Assembly: GCF_000739085.1 (NCBI RefSeq)
Contig: NZ_CP009110.1
Span: 558,001 to 622,000, forward strand
DNA from: Amycolatopsis methanolica 239
Lineage (GTDB): Bacteria > Actinomycetota > Actinomycetes > Mycobacteriales > Pseudonocardiaceae
Reading direction: 5' to 3'
DNA length: 64,000 bases
Below are positions 61,531 to 64,000 of this stretch, piece by piece (position 1 is the first letter of the stretch; each line of letters opens with the position of its first letter). The notes below the pieces were generated by a model. It was not told where the DNA came from. It did no database searches and saw only the letters and a list, made by a program, of their open reading frames with translations. The translations under genes and the position numbers were made by a program.

Positions 61531-62169
61531 ATGGAGCTCCAACTCGCACAGGCCGAACCGCTCGGGGGACTCGCCGGCTGGGCCGTCTCGCTCATGGATT
61601 CGCTCGGCGGCCCGGGCGCGGCCATCATCGTCGGCCTGGACAACCTGTTCCCGCCCATCCCGAGCGAGCTGGTGCTGCCGCTCGCCGGGTTCTCCGCGGG
61701 CCAGGGCACGTTCAGCCTGCTCGAAGCGCTGGCCTGGACCACGTTCGGCTCGGTCGCGGGCGCCGTCATCGTCTACTGGCTGGGCGCGCTGCTCGGCCGC
61801 GAGCGGACCCGCGCGCTGCTGCTGCGCATCCCGCTGGTCAAGGCCTCCGACTTCGACCGCACCGAGGCGTGGTTCGCCAAGCACGGCACGAAGGCGGTGT
61901 TCTTCGGCCGGATGGTGCCGATCTTCCGCAGCCTGATCTCATTGCCCGCCGGGATCGAGCGGATGGCGTTCGGCAAGTTCCTCGTGCTCACCACGCTGGG
62001 CAGCCTGATCTGGAACACGATCTTCGTCGTCGCCGGCTACCTGCTCGGCGCGAACTGGCACGTGGTGGACCGCTACGCCGGCTTCTTCCAGTACGCGGTG
62101 ATCGGCGCCGTCGCGATCGCGCTCGCGGTGTTCGTCACCACCCGGCTGCGTGAGCGCGTCCGGGCGTGA
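61531..62169 (+). CDS. DedA-family membrane protein
   Basis: The 212-residue product shows the DedA (VTT) pattern: a first helix, LDNLFPPIPSELVLPLAGF with the conserved acidic/proline re-entrant loop (about 36-54), an amphipathic segment with AWFAKHGTKAVFFGRMVPIFRSLISLPAG (Arg residues at about 131 and 137) and further helices. DedA proteins flip lipids such as undecaprenyl phosphate or phosphatidylethanolamine and maintain membrane potential. It is monocistronic, divergent from the sensor kinase. Confidence 0.92.
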   Translation: MELQLAQAEPLGGLAGWAVSLMDSLGGPGAAIIVGLDNLFPPIPSELVLPLAGFSAGQGTFSLLEALAWTTFGSVAGAVIVYWLGALLGRERTRALLLRIPLVKASDFDRTEAWFAKHGTKAVFFGRMVPIFRSLISLPAGIERMAFGKFLVLTTLGSLIWNTIFVVAGYLLGANWHVVDRYAGFFQYAVIGAVAIALAVFVTTRLRERVRA

Positions 62170-62173
62170 ACAC

Positions 62174-62210
62174 GGAGCCGCCCTCCCCCGGGGCAGGGGA
62201 GGGCGGCTCC
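62174..62210. terminator. Bidirectional terminator between dedA-like and lon genes
   Basis: GGAGCCGCCCTCCCC pairs with GGGGAGGGCGGCTCC over a 7-base loop, five bases after the DedA stop and twelve before the Lon stop. Confidence 0.88.
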
Positions 62211-62221
62211 GCTCGCGGGCG

Positions 62222-64000
<1,779 letters not shown>

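Overview
The window is high-GC actinomycete DNA: GTG/TTG starts, ATGA stop-start overlaps, an MbtH-like protein, DtxR/IdeR iron boxes, ECF42 and LigC/PrimC genes. Gene content, and the resemblance of the siderophore locus to amychelin-type clusters, suggest a pseudonocardial genus such as Amycolatopsis. This is inference; there is no rRNA or taxonomic marker.

Region 1 (1-3.6 kb) is the end of an integrated element. It holds an XRE regulator running off the left edge, a comparatively AT-rich pentapeptide-repeat membrane protein, and a protein joining a ScoMcrA-like modified-DNA-sensing domain to a PD-(D/E)XK-type nuclease domain. It stops at a 50-bp 3' fragment of a tRNA-Tyr gene, the usual attachment scar of tRNA-integrating elements.

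Region 2 (3.7-18.7 kb) is chromosomal housekeeping and accessory DNA: a membrane molybdopterin oxidoreductase with a fasciclin lipoprotein, an orphan ATP-synthase b-like protein, a YqjD/YqjE-like stress operon, MFS and LPG-synthase-like membrane proteins, a scar where a histidine kinase and a MacB-type permease are both truncated, a PLP dehydratase, an ECF42/DGPF pair, and a LigC ligase/primase-polymerase pair. It ends at a long perfect-to-near-perfect hairpin.

Region 3 (18.9-52.3 kb) is a complete-looking mixed-ligand siderophore locus. It encodes a formyltransferase, an ornithine N-monooxygenase, a salicylate synthase, two FecCD permeases, a salicyl/DHB-AMP ligase, an EntS-like exporter, an alpha/beta hydrolase, MbtH, three NRPSs and a substrate-binding lipoprotein. 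Iron boxes lie in all four promoter regions, so the locus should be iron-repressed. Domain logic (ArCP-Cy start on the last NRPS gene, C-domain subtype, positions of E domains) says the assembly line runs in reverse gene order, 47490 gene to 40321 gene to 28872 gene. Predicted product: salicyl-heterocycle (Ser, Thr or Cys)-Ser-D-Ser-Ser-D-(formyl)hydroxyOrn-(hydroxy)Orn, probably released by cyclisation because no thioesterase domain is present. No ABC ATPase for uptake lies in the window.

Region 4 (52.4-64 kb) starts with a glycogen-debranching-like enzyme and a GT4 glycosyltransferase, whose promoter carries a perfect CIRCE (HrcA) heat-shock operator, the most unexpected regulatory signal here. 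It continues with a frameshifted MFS gene beside a TetR gene, a second double-truncation scar (LuxR-type regulator and multicopper oxidase), a Spo0M-like protein, a two-component system, a DedA protein and the C-terminal part of Lon, cut by the right edge.
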